Shown: positions 23,169-31,927, counted from the first letter of the stretch. The stretch is DNA of 64,000 nt from Acidipropionibacterium virtanenii (GCF_003325455.1 NZ_CP025198.1:310001-374000); one strand, 5' to 3'. Notes: generated by a model from the letters alone, not told the origin. Numbers and translations: made by a program.

Positions 23169-24509
23169 ATGCCCAGCTCACCTGCCGGCAACCATCGACT
23201 CCGCCGATCCGCGGCGAGCGCCCTCGCGCTGGCCGCCCTGCTGGCCGCCGCCGGCTGCACCGACAACACCGACGACGCCTCCGCCGCCGGATCCGCATCC
23301 TCCGGCAAGCCGACCTTCACCATCACCGGGGCCGGGGACACCTGCTCGATGTCGACCACCACCCTGCCCGGTGGTCAGGTGAGCGTCACCATCGTCAACA
23401 ACGGCTCGACCGCCAACGAGTTCGAGATCCTCACCGAGAACAAGCTCCAGATCGTCGCCGAGAAGGAGAATGTCGGTCCAGGGGTTACCACCACCCTCAC
23501 CACCGCGCTGGAGAAGGGCACCTACTACACGGCCTGCAAACCCAACATGGTCGGGGCGCTCAAGGGAGTGCAGAAGCTCACCGTCACCGCCGGCTCGGGG
23601 GCCACGGTCTCGGCCGACACCAAGGAGCTCGAGCAGAAGGCGATCACCAACTACACCGCCTACGTGCGCGATCAGGTAGGCCAGCTGCTCACCCAGACGG
23701 CTGCCTTCACCAAGGCCTACACATCCGGCGACACCGCGAAGGCCAAGGAGCTCTACCCGGTGGCCCGCGGCCACTACGAGCGCATCGAGCCCACCGCCGA
23801 GGCCTTCGGCATCAAGGAGGCCGGAGATCTGGACGCCGCCCTGGATCTGCGCGTCCAGGACGTCGCCGCCGACGCCGGCAAGAAGGTGACCGACCCCTCG
23901 GTGCTCAAGTCGTGGACCGGCTGGCACCGGATCGAGGCGGATCTGTTCACCGCCGACGGATCGGCCTTCAAGTTCGCCTCGGCCGCCGACCGGAAGGCCG
24001 CCGCCGATCAGCTCGACAAGGACACCCAGAGCCTGTACAACCTCGTCTACGGCAAGATCAACGGCGCCTCCGGCAAGTTCTCGCTGAAGCTGACCGACGT
24101 CGTCACCGGCGCCTCCAGCCTGCTCGAGGAGGTCGCCACCTCCAAGATCGTCGGTGAGGAGGAGACCTTCTCCCACACCGACCTGCCCGACTTCAAGGCC
24201 AACCTCGAAGGCGCCCAGGTGGCCTACGGCAACGTGCAGGCCCTGGTGAAGAAGGCCGATCCCGATCTGGACGCCGAGGTGATGCAGTCCTTCAAGGACC
24301 TGGAGGCCCTGCTGAAGAAGTACCAGAACGGCAAGGACTCGATGGGCAACGTGAAGTACGTCGACTACTCCACCATCGCGGCCGTTCAGAAGGACGCCGG
24401 CGAGGCCCCCAAGGACTCGGCCTACACCAAGGCCCAGCGGGAGTTCTCCGACGAGGTGAACGTCTCCTCCGAGGCGCTCTCGAAGGTGCCGGGAAAGATC
24501 CTGCACTGA
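23169..24509 (+). CDS. efeO: EfeO iron-binding lipoprotein (cupredoxin plus M75 domain)
   Basis: The 446-aa precursor has a signal peptide ending in the lipobox LLAAAGC. A cupredoxin-like domain (about 45-135, with DTCSMSTTTLPGG and TYYTACKPNMVG) is followed by an M75 peptidase-like helical domain that shows the GWHRIEADLF (HxxE) metal site. It should collect and deliver iron to EfeU at the outer face of the membrane. It is the middle gene of efeUOB, with 125 bp to efeU. Confidence 0.9.
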   Translation: MPSSPAGNHRLRRSAASALALAALLAAAGCTDNTDDASAAGSASSGKPTFTITGAGDTCSMSTTTLPGGQVSVTIVNNGSTANEFEILTENKLQIVAEKENVGPGVTTTLTTALEKGTYYTACKPNMVGALKGVQKLTVTAGSGATVSADTKELEQKAITNYTAYVRDQVGQLLTQTAAFTKAYTSGDTAKAKELYPVARGHYERIEPTAEAFGIKEAGDLDAALDLRVQDVAADAGKKVTDPSVLKSWTGWHRIEADLFTADGSAFKFASAADRKAAADQLDKDTQSLYNLVYGKINGASGKFSLKLTDVVTGASSLLEEVATSKIVGEEETFSHTDLPDFKANLEGAQVAYGNVQALVKKADPDLDAEVMQSFKDLEALLKKYQNGKDSMGNVKYVDYSTIAAVQKDAGEAPKDSAYTKAQREFSDEVNVSSEALSKVPGKILH

Positions 24510-24520
24510 CCACTGAGCGA

Positions 24521-25882
24521 ATGCGTGACCTGATGAGCGACAAGGACGAGCGGATCGAGCCCCCGCAGAGCCATGAGAAGGGACCTGCCCAGGTCTCCCG
24601 GCGCGCGATGCTGGCCTCCACGGGCGGGGCCGCCGCGGCCTTCGGGCTGGGCGGCTACGCCCTGGCCCGGCATCTGGAGCGCGAGGACGCGGCGTCGTCG
24701 ACGCACCCCACCGTCACGACGTATCCCTTCCGCGGAGCCCATCAGAGCGGCATCCTCACCCCCGCCCAGGACTCGATGTTCAGCGCCGCGTACGACCTGC
24801 GGGACATCGACGTCCGTCTGGTCCGCAAACTGCTGCGCGACTGGTCGGTCGCCGCCGAGCAGATGATGGCCGGCGAGCTGGTCGGCGGCCAGCCGCTGGC
24901 CGACAAGCAGGCCGCCCCGATCGACACCGGCGAGGCCTGGGGGTACCCCGCATCCGGGCTCACTATCACCTTCGGGGTGGGCCGGGGGCTCTTCGTCGAC
25001 GCCAAGGGTCGTGACCGCTTCGGGCTGAAGTCGAGGATGCCGAAGATCCTCGACCAGGGGATGCCGAAGTTCGCCAACGAGACCCTCCAGTCCGGCGACT
25101 CCGACGGCGACCTGCTCATCCAGTGCTGCGCCGACGACAACCAGGTCGCCATGCACGCCATCCACAACCTCACCCGGATCGCCTTCGGCAAGGCCGTGAT
25201 GCGCTGGTCCCAGGTCGGCTACGGGCGCACCTCCTCGACGTCGAAGGACCAGCAGACCCCGCGCAATCTCTTCGGATTCAAGGACGGCACCAACAACATC
25301 AAGGCCGAGGACCCCACCGCCCAGCTGAATGAGCACCTGTGGGTGCAGGCCGATGACGACCAGGGCGACTGGTTGGCCGGGGGCACCTACTACATGGCCC
25401 GGCGGATCCGGATGTTCATGGAGGTCTGGGACCGCCTGCGGCTGGGGGAGCAGGAGGACACGATGGGCCGCGACAAGATGTACGGCGCGCCCCTGTCAGT
25501 GGCCGCACCGACGTCGGCGAGCCAGGAGTTCACCACCCCCGACTACGCCGTCAGGTCCGGGGGAGACACCCTGGTACCCGGCGACTCCCACATCGCGGTG
25601 GTCTCCCCCGAGCAGAACAAGGGGCGCCGGATGCTGCGGCGCGGCTACAACTACACCAACGGGATCGACTCCCTGGGGCGGATCAACGCGGGACTCTTCT
25701 TCGTCGCCTTCGTGCGCGATCCGCGGACGAACTTCTACCCGATCCTGTCGCGGATGACGCGGTCCGACGCTCTCACCGAGTACCTCCAGCATCAGGCCTC
25801 GGCGCTGTTCGCCGTCCCGCCGGGGATCGGAGCGGCGGATCCGGGGGTCGCGGAGCGCCTCTTCAAGGGCGTGGTGGAGTAG
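24521..25882 (+). CDS. efeB: EfeB DyP-type haem peroxidase, Tat-exported
   Basis: The 453-aa protein carries a twin-arginine signal (VSRRAMLASTGGAAAAFGLG), the DyP motif GFKDGTNN (about 250) and a distal GDSHIAVVSP that includes the probable proximal His. In the EfeUOB system it oxidises ferrous iron or handles haem outside the membrane. An in-frame ATG at 24533 is an equally good start, because neither has a clear ribosome site. It is the last gene of the operon. Confidence 0.9.
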   Translation: MRDLMSDKDERIEPPQSHEKGPAQVSRRAMLASTGGAAAAFGLGGYALARHLEREDAASSTHPTVTTYPFRGAHQSGILTPAQDSMFSAAYDLRDIDVRLVRKLLRDWSVAAEQMMAGELVGGQPLADKQAAPIDTGEAWGYPASGLTITFGVGRGLFVDAKGRDRFGLKSRMPKILDQGMPKFANETLQSGDSDGDLLIQCCADDNQVAMHAIHNLTRIAFGKAVMRWSQVGYGRTSSTSKDQQTPRNLFGFKDGTNNIKAEDPTAQLNEHLWVQADDDQGDWLAGGTYYMARRIRMFMEVWDRLRLGEQEDTMGRDKMYGAPLSVAAPTSASQEFTTPDYAVRSGGDTLVPGDSHIAVVSPEQNKGRRMLRRGYNYTNGIDSLGRINAGLFFVAFVRDPRTNFYPILSRMTRSDALTEYLQHQASALFAVPPGIGAADPGVAERLFKGVVE

Positions 25883-25885
25883 CGC

Positions 25886-25959
25886 GCGCATTCTGCTAGC
25901 TGGAGAGCCCGATCCGACACAATTGTGTCCGAAACCGGGCTCCAGCGAGTGATATGCGC
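25886..25959. repeat. Palindromic intergenic repeat, family A copy 1
   Basis: The outer arms pair through GCGCAT and GCTGGAG, and the inner part GACACAATTGTGTC is a perfect palindrome. It shares CTAGCTGGAG, GCCCGAT, CCGACA and CTCCAGCGAGTGAT, in the same order, with the element at 51589-51658. It lies just after efeB and may end that transcript. Confidence 0.6.
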
Positions 25960-25976
25960 ACGCCGGGCCCGCCATC

Positions 25977-26006
25977 TTGGTGATCGGTGGGCCACTGGCG
26001 TAGAGT
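25977..26006 (+). promoter_or_regulatory. Promoter of the rpsF operon
   Basis: TTGGTG, an 18-nt spacer and TAGAGT (26001-26006) precede a leader of about 115 nt. Confidence 0.4.
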
Positions 26007-26127
26007 TTCCCGCTGGCCGTCCTTCCGGGGCGGCCGCGTCGGGCGGTCCTGTCCCCCGACGGGCATTCGCCCTCCTGCCACGGGAACGACCCGTGGCCGC
26101 TGAGACCAGAGGAGGTGGAGTCAGCGT
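26007..26127 (+). promoter_or_regulatory. Structured rpsF leader, candidate S6:S18 autoregulatory RNA
   Basis: The leader holds GCCGTCC paired with GGGGCGGC and a perfect hairpin CCACGGG/CCCGTGG (26078-26096, loop AACGA), then AGAGGAGGTGGAGTC before the start. Leaders upstream of rpsF often bind S6:S18. I cannot confirm the motif. Confidence 0.3.
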
Positions 26128-26418
26128 ATGCGCAAGTACGAGGTCATGATCCTCATTGATCCTTCTGTCGACGAGCGTCAGGTCGATTCCCTCATGGAGC
26201 GTTACCTGAAGGTTGTCACCGACGAGAAGGGCACCGTCGACAACGTCGATGTGTGGGGCAAGCGTCGCCTGGCCTACGAGATCCAGAAGAAGTCCGAGGC
26301 GATCTACGTCGTCCTGGACGTCACCTGCACCCCTGCGACCGTTCAGGAGGTCGATCGGCTCTTCGCCATCGACGAGAACATCCTGCGGACCAAGGTCATG
26401 CGTCCCGCGATCCACTGA
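26128..26418 (+). CDS. rpsF: 30S ribosomal protein bS6
   Basis: The 96-aa protein has the S6 N-terminus MRKYEVMILIDPSVDERQVD and the conserved VDVWGKRRLAYEIQKKSEA. It binds 16S rRNA together with bS18, encoded in the same cluster. It has a strong GGAGGTGG ribosome site. It heads the rpsF-ssb-rpsR-rplI cluster. Confidence 0.97.
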   Translation: MRKYEVMILIDPSVDERQVDSLMERYLKVVTDEKGTVDNVDVWGKRRLAYEIQKKSEAIYVVLDVTCTPATVQEVDRLFAIDENILRTKVMRPAIH

Positions 26419-26470
26419 GGATCCGGGCACACGATCACATCAGGACCCCTCCAGCAGATGGAGGGACGCG

Positions 26471-26533
26471 ATGTCCGAAGGGGGCCAGTACCGACCCGCG
26501 GTGAGAACCGTCGGTGGAGGCTGGCAGTCTTGA
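26471..26533 (+). CDS. Candidate 20-aa ORF between rpsF and ssb
   Basis: ATG at 26471 follows GGAGGGACGCG, a good ribosome site, and the ORF encodes MSEGGQYRPAVRTVGGGWQS. The RNA around it can fold (ACCGAC with GTCGGT, CCAG with CTGG). It may be a leader peptide that tunes ssb translation, or a chance ORF. Confidence 0.3.
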   Translation: MSEGGQYRPAVRTVGGGWQS

Positions 26534-26571
26534 ACTGACGACGTCGTACCCGATCCGATTCGGAGAGTCAC

Positions 26572-27210
26572 ATGGCAGGCGAAACAACCATCACCGTGAT
26601 CGGCAATCTCACAGCCGATCCTGAACTGCGATTCACCCCCAACGGGGTGCCCGTGGCCAACTTCACGGTGGCATCCACACCGCGCACATTCGATCGCCAG
26701 TCGAACGAATGGCGTGACGGTGAGGCGTTGTTCCTCAACTGCTCGGTGTGGCGCAACTACGCCGAGAACGTGGCCGAGTCCCTCTCGAAGGGCACCCGGG
26801 TCATCGTTCAGGGCAACCTGCGCGCCCGGTCCTACGACGACCGCGACGGCAACCATCGCGTGGTCCACGAGCTGGACGTGCTCGAGGTCGGGCCCGCACT
26901 GAGGTTCGCCTCGGCCAAGGTCACCCGCACCCCCGGTGGCGGCGGTGGCGGCTGGTCGGGCGGCAACTCCGGCGGTGGGAATCCTTCCGGCGGCAACTCC
27001 GGCGGCGGGAACCCTTCCGGCGGCAACTCCGGCGGGTTCAACCAGGGCGGAGGCGGCGGTTGGTCGCAGCAGCCCCAGTCGGGCAACTCCGGCGGCTGGA
27101 ACAACGCGCCCTCCGGCAACAACCAGGGGTCCTACAACCAGGGATCGGACAACCGAGGAGGCGGCGTCGACCCGTGGGCCCAGGCCCAGAGCGACGAGCC
27201 GCCCTTCTGA
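26572..27210 (+). CDS. ssb: Single-stranded DNA-binding protein
   Basis: A 212-aa SSB with the OB fold in residues 1-115 ([38 protein letters not shown]) and a long Gly/Asn/Ser linker. The acidic tail ends DEPPF, which docks partner proteins. The linker contains a 30-bp tandem repeat (26961-27034) coding for a [10 protein letters not shown]-type decapeptide. It is the replicative SSB, judged by its position in the rpsF cluster. Confidence 0.96.
   Translation: MAGETTITVIGNLTADPELRFTPNGVPVANFTVASTPRTFDRQSNEWRDGEALFLNCSVWRNYAENVAESLSKGTRVIVQGNLRARSYDDRDGNHRVVHELDVLEVGPALRFASAKVTRTPGGGGGGWSGGNSGGGNPSGGNSGGGNPSGGNSGGFNQGGGGGWSQQPQSGNSGGWNNAPSGNNQGSYNQGSDNRGGGVDPWAQAQSDEPPF
26961..27034 (+). repeat. 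30-bp tandem repeat in the ssb linker
   Basis: Two complete units (26961-26990, 26991-27020) and a partial third differ by two silent changes. Copy number may vary between strains. Confidence 0.7.
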
Positions 27211-27417
27211 TCAACACAGTTCAGATCAACACGGTTCTGATCGGTGTCACCTGATCGGCTCAGGCCTGATCAGGACCTCGATCCCTCACATCCAACGTCA
27301 GGTTCCGCCCTCGCGGATGCCGGCTGATCGGTCGGCGTCCCGGGGACACGGACAGGCACATTCCGGCGAGAGCCGGGCTTTCACGGGAGTGATCCCGTAG
27401 ACAAGGAGAGCACCACA

Positions 27418-27657
27418 ATGGCCGGTCCACAGCGCAAGTCTGTGAACAAGAAGAAGATCGTCCCCGTCAAGACGGTGCACATCGGCGAGGTCAACTACAA
27501 GGACACCGCCCTGCTGCGCAAGTTCATCTCGGAGCGGGGCAAGATCCGCGCCCGCCGCGTCACCGGGCTGTCGGTCCAGGATCAGCGCAAGATCGCCATC
27601 GCGATCAAGAACGCGCGCGAGCTGGCCCTGCTGCCCTACGCCTCGACCGCGCGCTGA
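27418..27657 (+). CDS. rpsR: 30S ribosomal protein bS18, cysteine-free form
   Basis: A 79-aa S18 with the signature [25 protein letters not shown]. The zinc-type cysteines of many actinobacterial S18 proteins (CVFC and NCVQHQR) are replaced by VHIG and LSVQDQR, so this is a zinc-independent form although it sits in the main rpsF cluster. A leader of about 200 nt precedes it after ssb, with no gene in it. The ribosome site is AAGGAG. Confidence 0.95.
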   Translation: MAGPQRKSVNKKKIVPVKTVHIGEVNYKDTALLRKFISERGKIRARRVTGLSVQDQRKIAIAIKNARELALLPYASTAR

Positions 27658-27672
27658 GTCAGGAGGATTGAC

Positions 27673-28119
27673 ATGAAGCTCATTCTCACCGCACCCGTCG
27701 AGAAGCTCGGCGTCCCCGGCGACATCGTCGAGGTCAAGGACGGCTACGGCCGCAACTACCTGCTGCCGCAGCACTTCGCCATCAAATGGTCCCGTGGGGC
27801 CGAGGCCCAGATCGATCAGATCAAGCGGGCCCGTGCCACCAAGGAGATCCAGACCCGCGAGCAGGCCGAGGTGGTCCGTTCGCAGCTCGAGGACTTCAAG
27901 GTCCAGATCCAGGTGCAGGCCGGCGAGTCCGGTCGGCTCTTCGGCGCCGTCACCCCCGGCGACATCGTGCTGGCCGTCAAGAAGGCCGGCGGTCCGGCCC
28001 TCGACAAGCGGTCCATCGAGATCAGCAAGCCCATCAAGACCCTCGGCACCCACACCGTCGGTGTGAAGCTGCACGAGTCCGTCAAGGGCCATGTGGCTGT
28101 GGAGACCTTCGCGGTCTGA
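27673..28119 (+). CDS. rplI: 50S ribosomal protein bL9
   Basis: The 148-aa protein has the L9 N-terminal domain (MKLILTAPVEKLGVPGDIVEVKDGYGRNYLLP), a long connecting helix and a C-terminal RNA-binding domain with GRLFGAVTPGDI. It begins 15 bp after rpsR behind AGGAGG and ends the ribosomal cluster before a strong terminator. Confidence 0.97.
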   Translation: MKLILTAPVEKLGVPGDIVEVKDGYGRNYLLPQHFAIKWSRGAEAQIDQIKRARATKEIQTREQAEVVRSQLEDFKVQIQVQAGESGRLFGAVTPGDIVLAVKKAGGPALDKRSIEISKPIKTLGTHTVGVKLHESVKGHVAVETFAV

Positions 28120-28167
28120 TCGGCCCCGACCGTCTGCCAAGGCACCACAAGAGGCAAGGCGTCATGA

Positions 28168-28204
28168 GAGAAGGGGTCGCGCCCGTCGGGCGCGACCCCT
28201 TCTC
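28168..28204 (+). terminator. Strong hairpin terminator after rplI
   Basis: GAGAAGGGGTCGCGCCC pairs perfectly over 17 bp with GGGCGCGACCCCTTCTC around a GTC loop, 48 bp after the rplI stop. There is no long U run, as is common in actinobacteria. Confidence 0.8.
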
Positions 28205-28229
28205 GCTGCCCTCCGCATCTGAACCTCTC

Positions 28230-28769
28230 GTGCCCGATCCGCCCGAGTGGCAGTCGGACATCGTCTTCACCCACTCTCTGGCGCTGGTTCTGGATGACGC
28301 TTCACAGCTCAGGCTGGACGCCGCCCGCCAGGAATTGCGTCGGGCCGGGATTCCGGTGCTGGAGCACCCGTTCCACATCACGCTGTGCTGCGTCGACGCC
28401 ATGGACGGCGTCGCGGACGTGGTGCCCGAACTGACTCTTCCACGGCGCTTGACCCTGGACCGGGCCGGGCTGCTGCAGGACTCCTCCGGGGCGGTCGCGC
28501 TGCGACCCGTCGAGACGGCCGCAGGCCCGCTGAGGGCCGGGCACCTGGAGCTCCACGAGCGTCTGGCGGGTGCCGGCGTCACGACCTTCAACTATTACGG
28601 CCCGCCCCTGTGGCGGCCCCACGTCACAGTCGGGTTCCAGGTGCCGGACGCATTGACAACCTTCGCCAGGACGCTGCTGGCGGGCCATGTTCCGGTGGAG
28701 ATCGCATTCTGCGGGATCTCCGTGTGGACCGTCGGCACCGACGAGCTGGAGATGCTGGCCCGGTTCTGA
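28230..28769 (+). CDS. 2'-5' RNA ligase-like 2H phosphoesterase
   Basis: The protein contains the two diagnostic HxTx motifs, FHITLCC and PHVTVGF, which form the active site of 2H phosphoesterases acting on cyclic or 2'-5' phosphodiesters. I start it at GTG 28230 (179 aa) so that the terminator stays outside the gene. An ATG at 28164 with AAGG before it would put the terminator hairpin inside the coding region. The cellular substrate is unknown. Confidence 0.75.
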   Translation: MPDPPEWQSDIVFTHSLALVLDDASQLRLDAARQELRRAGIPVLEHPFHITLCCVDAMDGVADVVPELTLPRRLTLDRAGLLQDSSGAVALRPVETAAGPLRAGHLELHERLAGAGVTTFNYYGPPLWRPHVTVGFQVPDALTTFARTLLAGHVPVEIAFCGISVWTVGTDELEMLARF

Positions 28770-28875
28770 GGCAGGAGCCGCAGGTGCCAGTTGTTGCGCG
28801 GACCCTCTAGGCTGAGGCCGGTACGCCCGGATCGGTGCGCGTCGTCAAGAGAGTCAACAGAAAGGGTCGTCCTTC

Positions 28876-29745
28876 GTGAACTGGTGGCAGGCCGTCATCC
28901 TCGGCATCGTCGAGGGCATCACTGAGTATCTTCCGGTGTCGAGCACCGGTCACCTGAGGATCGTCGAGAACCTGATGGGTTTCAAGACCCAGGGCGCGGG
29001 CATCACGGCCTTCACGGCGGTGATCCAGATCGGGGCGATCATCGCCGCGATCATCTTCTTCTGGGGAGACATCGTCCGCATCGTCGGCGCCTGGTTCAAG
29101 GGGCTGCTGGACAAGGACGCCCGTGAGGACCCCGACTACACGCTCGGCTGGGGGATCATCATCGGGTCGATCCCGGTGGCCGTCGTGGGTCTGGTCCTGG
29201 GCGACTTCATCCGCGGGCCGCTCAGCTCCATCTGGGTGGTCGCCGGGGCGCTGATCGTGTGGAGCTTCGTGATGATGTTCGCCGACCGGCGCGAGGGCCT
29301 CACCCGGGGCATGCGCGACGTCACCCTCACCGACTCCCTGGTCATCGGCTGCTTCCAGGCGCTGTCGCCGCTGTTCCCGGGCATCTCCCGCTCCGGGGCC
29401 ACCATCTCGGCCGGTCTGTTCCGGGGCTTCGACCGCGAGACCGCGACCCGGCTGTCCTTCTTCATGGGCATCCCGGCTCTGGTGGCCGCAGGCGTCTACG
29501 AGGCGATCGGATCCGCCTCCGACATCACCGCCGCCGGCCCGATCCTCACCAACGGCGGGACCGCCGTGATCGGCTGGGGACCGACGATCATCGCCCTGCT
29601 GGTGTCTCTGGTGGTGGCCTACTTCTCCATCGCCTGGCTGCTGAAGTTCGTGTCTTCGAACAAGTTCACCAGCTTCATCTGGTACCGGATCGCCCTCGGC
29701 GTGATCATCCTCGTCCTGGCGCTCACCGGTCTGGTCGCCGTCTAG
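28876..29745 (+). CDS. uppP: Undecaprenyl-diphosphatase
   Basis: The 289-aa integral membrane enzyme has the BacA/UppP motifs GIVEGITEYLPVSSTGHL (residues about 9-26) and FPGISRSGATI (about 170). It recycles undecaprenyl pyrophosphate for peptidoglycan synthesis and can give bacitracin resistance. The GTG start at 28876 has AAAGGG upstream, and a possible promoter TAGGCT lies near 28808. Confidence 0.94.
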   Translation: MNWWQAVILGIVEGITEYLPVSSTGHLRIVENLMGFKTQGAGITAFTAVIQIGAIIAAIIFFWGDIVRIVGAWFKGLLDKDAREDPDYTLGWGIIIGSIPVAVVGLVLGDFIRGPLSSIWVVAGALIVWSFVMMFADRREGLTRGMRDVTLTDSLVIGCFQALSPLFPGISRSGATISAGLFRGFDRETATRLSFFMGIPALVAAGVYEAIGSASDITAAGPILTNGGTAVIGWGPTIIALLVSLVVAYFSIAWLLKFVSSNKFTSFIWYRIALGVIILVLALTGLVAV

Positions 29746-29796
29746 AACGTCACTCCGCTTTCCGGGCGCGGTAGCCGACCCGACCTGTTCGGGGGA

Positions 29797-29845
29797 TCAG
29801 CGAACCCTGGCGAGCGCAGGGGGGTCGTCCTGTTGACAGCTCAGT
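29797..29845. repeat. Intergenic repeat, family C copy 1
   Basis: It matches the elements at 34151-34203 and 36275-36325: AGCGA, CCTGGCGAGCG, GGGGTCGTCC and a final CAGT in the same order. It sits between the convergent 3' ends of uppP and the siderophore reductase gene, and its last bases include the latter's stop codon. Confidence 0.6.
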
Positions 29846-30617
29846 CTCCTGATTCGGCCTCCATGGCGCGGTTGAACTCGGGCTTCATGACCCTCCAGCC
29901 CTCGGCGTCCCGTCCGGCGATCCAGTAGGCCGACAGGAGCAGACGCTCCCGGGCCAGGCCGCGCTCGATCCTCAGGTGGCGCCGCAGCGGCCGGATCATC
30001 TCGGCCTGGCCGTGGGCGAAGGCCCACCACGGCTGATCCGGCGTCCTCAGACGCCGCACGGCGTCCACCAGGGCCGAGCCGCCCGAGGTGACGGGGATGT
30101 CGACGATCCGTGCTTCCGGTCGCTCCGGCAGCGGGTAGGAGCGACCCCCGCCCTCCAGCAGGACGACGGCGCGCGAGCCCGCCGGAAGGGCCTCCAGGGC
30201 GTTGGAGATCGCGGGCATGGCGACGGCGTCACCCACCATCCATACGGTGCCGGGATGCTCGGGCATCTGCCAGTGGCCGCCGGGGCCGCGCACGGTCACC
30301 TCGTCGCCCGGCCGCACCGAGCCGGCCCAGGCGCTCCCAGGGCCTCCGTGGCCCAGGTCCAGGACGTCGATCCCCCAGGCCCCGGTGGCCGGGTCGTACC
30401 GGCGCCGGGTGTAGGTGCGCAGCAGCGGTGCAGGGCTGCCGGGCGCCGGGATCGGTACCGGACTGCGGTACGGGGCGCCCGGTGGTGGCAGGAGGATCTT
30501 GACGTGGTCGTCGACGTGGCTGCGGGGCGCCAGGCCCGGGGCGAAATCGATCGACGTGACGCCCGGGATGTCGTGGAAGACGGCGGTGACGCGGGCACGG
30601 TGCAGCGGCTTCGGCAT
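29841..30617 (-). CDS. Siderophore-interacting FAD reductase
   Basis: A 258-aa ViuB/SIP-type flavoprotein. The FAD-binding front half has LLRTYTRRRYDP (the RxYT motif, about residues 67-78), and the C-terminal SIP domain has GTVWMVGDAVAMPAISNAL and WWAFAHGQAEMIRPLRRHL. It should reduce ferric siderophore complexes in the cytoplasm to release iron. The ATG at 30617 lies 6 nt after a TACTCT -10 box, so the longer upstream reading is rejected. Confidence 0.87.
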   Translation of the reverse strand: MPKPLHRARVTAVFHDIPGVTSIDFAPGLAPRSHVDDHVKILLPPPGAPYRSPVPIPAPGSPAPLLRTYTRRRYDPATGAWGIDVLDLGHGGPGSAWAGSVRPGDEVTVRGPGGHWQMPEHPGTVWMVGDAVAMPAISNALEALPAGSRAVVLLEGGGRSYPLPERPEARIVDIPVTSGGSALVDAVRRLRTPDQPWWAFAHGQAEMIRPLRRHLRIERGLARERLLLSAYWIAGRDAEGWRVMKPEFNRAMEAESGD

Positions 30618-30623
30618 GGGGTC

Positions 30624-30629
30624 AGAGTA
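30624..30629 (-). promoter_or_regulatory. -10 box of a leaderless promoter
   Basis: On the minus strand TACTCT ends 6 nt before the ATG at 30617. Confidence 0.5.
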
Positions 30630-30751
30630 GTCGAATTGCGCAAGGGGCTCGTTACACAAATACTGCTCGGACCGACCGGTGGACGGTGAGGAACTCTTCA
30701 TCCACCGATGCCACAGGTCAATGACTACGGGTTCCGGTGGATCGCAGAGTG

Positions 30752-30806
30752 TTATTCACACCCGGGGCCCAGTTGTCCACAGGAGTTGTCCACAGGCTGG
30801 GGACAA
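30752..30806. other. DnaA-box cluster 1
   Basis: TTATTCACA (30752-30760), TTGTCCACA twice (30773-30781, 30786-30794) and an inverted TTGTCCCCA (30798-30806) lie within 55 bp. TTGTCCACA is the usual high-G+C actinobacterial DnaA box. The position is between two genes of unrelated function, so this could be a DnaA titration or regulatory site. Confidence 0.5.
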
Positions 30807-30826
30807 CTGGGGCGCGGCTGAACCCG

Positions 30827-31927
30827 CTACCGCCACATGGCACGGGCGCGCTGCGGCTGCCAGGGCGCCTCGTCATTCGGCAGCCCGAGCTCGTGGGCGG
30901 CGCGCAGCGGCCAGTTGGTGTCACGCAGGGCGCCCCGGCCGATCATGACGGCGTCGGTCTGGTGCTCGGAGACGAGCCTCTCGGCCAGTGCGGGCTCCCA
31001 GATCATCCCGACCGTGGAGACCGGGATGTCGGCCCCCTCGCGCACCCGGGCGGCGAGCTCGGCCTGGTAGCCGGGGCCGATCGGAATGCGCGCGCTGGAG
31101 TTGCCGCCCGAGGAGGCGTCGAGCAGGTCGACCCCGACGTCCTTGAAGCGCCTGGTGAGTGCGATGGAGTCGTCCACCTGCCAGCCGTCGTCGCGCCAGT
31201 CGGTCACCGAGAGCCGGGCCATCAGCGGCATCCCGTCGGGGATCGCTCCCCGCACGGCCGTCGCCACCTCCACCGGGAGCCTCAGCCGGTTGTCGAAGCT
31301 GCCGCCCCAGCCGTCGGTGCGGGTGTTGGAGATCGGCGAGTAGAACTGATGCAGCAGGTAGCCGTGGGCGGAGTGGATCTCCACGGCGTCGAATCCGGCG
31401 TCGACGGCCCGGGACGCGGCGGCGGCGAAATCGTCGATGACGCCGTGGATCTCGGCATCGGTGAGGGCGTGGACCGTCTCGCCGGCGAACTCCTTGCCGT
31501 CACCGGGCTCGGTGGTGGGGCCGACGGCCTGCCAGCCGCCCTCGGACTCCGGGATGACGCGGGTGGCGTGGCCGGGCCACCAGCGGTTGGTGCTGGCCTT
31601 GCGTCCGGCATGGCCGAGCTGCACGGCGATCTTCCCGCCCAGGGCGTGGACGGCGTCGGTGATGGTGCGCCAGGCGTCGACCTGCTTTCCGTTCCACAGG
31701 CCGGTGTCGAAGGGGCTGATGCGTCCCTCGGGGTTGACGGCCGTGGCCTCCGCCACGATGAGTCCGAACCCGCCGATGGCCAGCGATCCCAGATGGATCA
31801 GCTGCCACTGCACCGGAACGCCGTCCTGGGCGTCGACGGAGTACTGGCACATCGGCGGCACCCAGGCCCGGTTGGGGAGGGTGAGGCCGCGAAGGGCGAT
31901 CGGTTCGAAAAGTGCGGGACGCGTCAT
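30827..31927 (-). CDS. Old yellow enzyme family NADH:flavin oxidoreductase
   Basis: The 366-aa TIM-barrel flavoprotein is of the YqjM/xenobiotic-reductase class: PNRAWVPPMCQYS near the N-terminus (with the Cys typical of this class), LGHAGRKAS, and the catalytic HSAHGYLLHQF. It reduces activated C=C bonds using NAD(P)H and FMN. I choose the ATG at 31927 (product MTRPALFEP); an ATG three codons upstream is possible. It stands alone on the minus strand. Confidence 0.88.
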   Translation of the reverse strand: MTRPALFEPIALRGLTLPNRAWVPPMCQYSVDAQDGVPVQWQLIHLGSLAIGGFGLIVAEATAVNPEGRISPFDTGLWNGKQVDAWRTITDAVHALGGKIAVQLGHAGRKASTNRWWPGHATRVIPESEGGWQAVGPTTEPGDGKEFAGETVHALTDAEIHGVIDDFAAAASRAVDAGFDAVEIHSAHGYLLHQFYSPISNTRTDGWGGSFDNRLRLPVEVATAVRGAIPDGMPLMARLSVTDWRDDGWQVDDSIALTRRFKDVGVDLLDASSGGNSSARIPIGPGYQAELAARVREGADIPVSTVGMIWEPALAERLVSEHQTDAVMIGRGALRDTNWPLRAAHELGLPNDEAPWQPQRARAMWR

